From assembly GCA_002293605.1 (NCBI GenBank), contig DBDO01000220.1, positions 580 through 8,036 on the forward strand: 7,457 nucleotides of DNA. The letters are read 5' to 3'. This document shows positions 6,686 through 7,457 of this stretch, piece by piece. The notes under the pieces were generated by a model. That model searched no databases. It was not told the DNA's origin and saw only the letters and a program-made list of their open reading frames with translations. Both the position numbers and the translations under genes were made by a program. Origin of the DNA: Desulfovibrionaceae bacterium UBA930 (GTDB lineage Bacteria > Desulfobacterota > Desulfovibrionia > Desulfovibrionales > Desulfovibrionaceae). How positions within the stretch are numbered: position 1 is the first letter of the stretch; each line of letters starts with the position of its first letter.

Positions 6686-7457
6686 TTACTTTTGCGCCGC
6701 AGCAAAGGCGGCAGCGACCAGTTCTTTGGCCTCGCACTGTAATTGTTCGAGATGCTCCTTACTGACAAAGCTTTCCGCGTAGATTTTATATAACTCTTCC
6801 GTACCCGAGGGGCGGGCGGCAAACCAGCCGTTCCGGGTGACAACTTTCAGGCCGCCCAAGGCTTCGCTGTTGCCCGGCGCAGCCGTGAGCACCTGGCTGA
6901 TGGGGTCTCCGGCCAGCTCCTTACGGGTAACCGCCGCAGGCGTCAGCGCTTTAAGCGCCTTTTTTTCCTCGGCAGTTGCCGGAGCATCGATTCGGGCGTA
7001 ATGGGGTTCTCCAAACTGTTCCGCCAGTTCCGCATAGATCTGCGCGGGGTTTTGCCCTGTCACAGCAGTCATTTCTGCGGCAAGAAGGTTGAGGATGATG
7101 CCGTCTTTATCCGTGCTCCAGGGGGAGGCATCCATGCGTAAAAAAGAAGCGCCCGCGCTTTCCTCGCCGCCAAAGAGCAGCGCCGAATCATACAGCCCGT
7201 CCACAAACCACTTAAAGCCGACAGGCGTCTCGCACAGACTGCGGCCGAGCGAAGCGCTGATTCTGTCTATGAGACTGGTGCTGACGCAGGTTTTGCCCAC
7301 AGCCGAATGCTGCGGCCATTCCGGGCGGTGGCGCAAAAGATACAATATGGCCGCGCACAGGTAGTTATTGGGGCTCATCAGTCCGGCAGGGGTCACAATG
7401 CCGTGCCGGTCGGCATCCGGGTCATTGCCAAAGGCGAGGCTGAAGTCTTTGGCGTGC
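6686..7457 (-). CDS. pgm: Phosphoglucomutase (alpha-D-glucose phosphate-specific), C-terminal part, 5' end outside window
   Basis: Interconverts glucose 1-phosphate and glucose 6-phosphate through a phosphoserine and glucose 1,6-bisphosphate, linking glycolysis to UDP-glucose and glycogen or envelope sugars. 256 residues are visible, about the last 47% of a ~546-residue Pgm of the E. coli type. The frame is open to the right edge; the GTG at 7394-7396 is an internal Val, not the start. Recognisable parts are the magnesium loop GNDPDADRHGIV (near 7426-7394), the sugar-specificity loop GGEESAGA (near 7171-7148) followed by SPWSTDKDGI, and the phosphate-binding loop ARPSGTE (near 6817-6797). Wording and order match E. 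coli Pgm closely and differ from the phosphomannomutase/ManB and GlmM branches. The phosphoserine region is outside the window. The stop TAA (6688-6686) is 19 bases before the next gene's start, so the two are probably cotranscribed. Confidence 0.95.
   Translation of the reverse strand, partial: HAKDFSLAFGNDPDADRHGIVTPAGLMSPNNYLCAAILYLLRHRPEWPQHSAVGKTCVSTSLIDRISASLGRSLCETPVGFKWFVDGLYDSALLFGGEESAGASFLRMDASPWSTDKDGIILNLLAAEMTAVTGQNPAQIYAELAEQFGEPHYARIDAPATAEEKKALKALTPAAVTRKELAGDPISQVLTAAPGNSEALGGLKVVTRNGWFAARPSGTEELYKIYAESFVSKEHLEQLQCEAKELVAAAFAAAQK

Noticed and set aside
6667..6843. Extended N-terminus of the 585-residue protein starting at 6843
   Set aside because: It would overlap the pgm coding end by over 150 bases, and the added residues are basic, low in structure and in the pgm shadow frame. 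ATG at 6666 gives normal operon spacing.

Overview
The window looks like chromosomal DNA of a moderately GC-rich Gram-negative bacterium. A type I-secreted RTX protein with a C-terminal secretion domain implies an outer membrane. The mix of genes and the protein flavour recall Desulfovibrionaceae, but that is an impression from memory and no marker gene here proves it.

Left part, + strand (1-2344): the 3' end of a large RTX-type surface or secreted protein. It enters from the left edge already open and stops at 2277. Most of what is visible is an array of 29-residue repeats (421-1680), not the usual nine-residue RTX units. Four canonical or near-canonical nonapeptides follow, then a typical type I secretion C-terminus. 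A strong intrinsic terminator (2312-2344) closes this transcript. Next on the + strand (2389-3405) is a complete gene for an exported protein with a signal peptide, a D-x-N-x-D-G-x-P-D segment and a HEYFH zinc motif with a downstream glutamate. It is probably a secreted gluzincin-type metallopeptidase.

Right part, - strand (7457 down to 3453): three genes in tight succession, probably one operon. They are the C-terminal half of phosphoglucomutase (pgm, running in from the right edge), a 585-residue protein I cannot name, and a complete Mur ligase-family enzyme most like MurF. Gaps are 19 and 31 bases. The MurF-like enzyme keeps the ATP-binding and C-terminal Mur motifs but departs from ordinary MurF in the central substrate-contact region. 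It may be a paralogue that joins an amino acid or peptide to something other than the normal peptidoglycan precursor. Together, the three genes suggest a sugar-phosphate-linked step, an unknown carbohydrate-active or scaffold protein, and an ATP-dependent amide ligase. This is the most plausible candidate for an undescribed pathway in the window.

The two gene groups converge at 3406-3452 with no convincing terminator between them. No intergenic stretch exceeds about 110 bases. I see no RNA genes, CRISPR arrays, insertion sequences or attachment sites.
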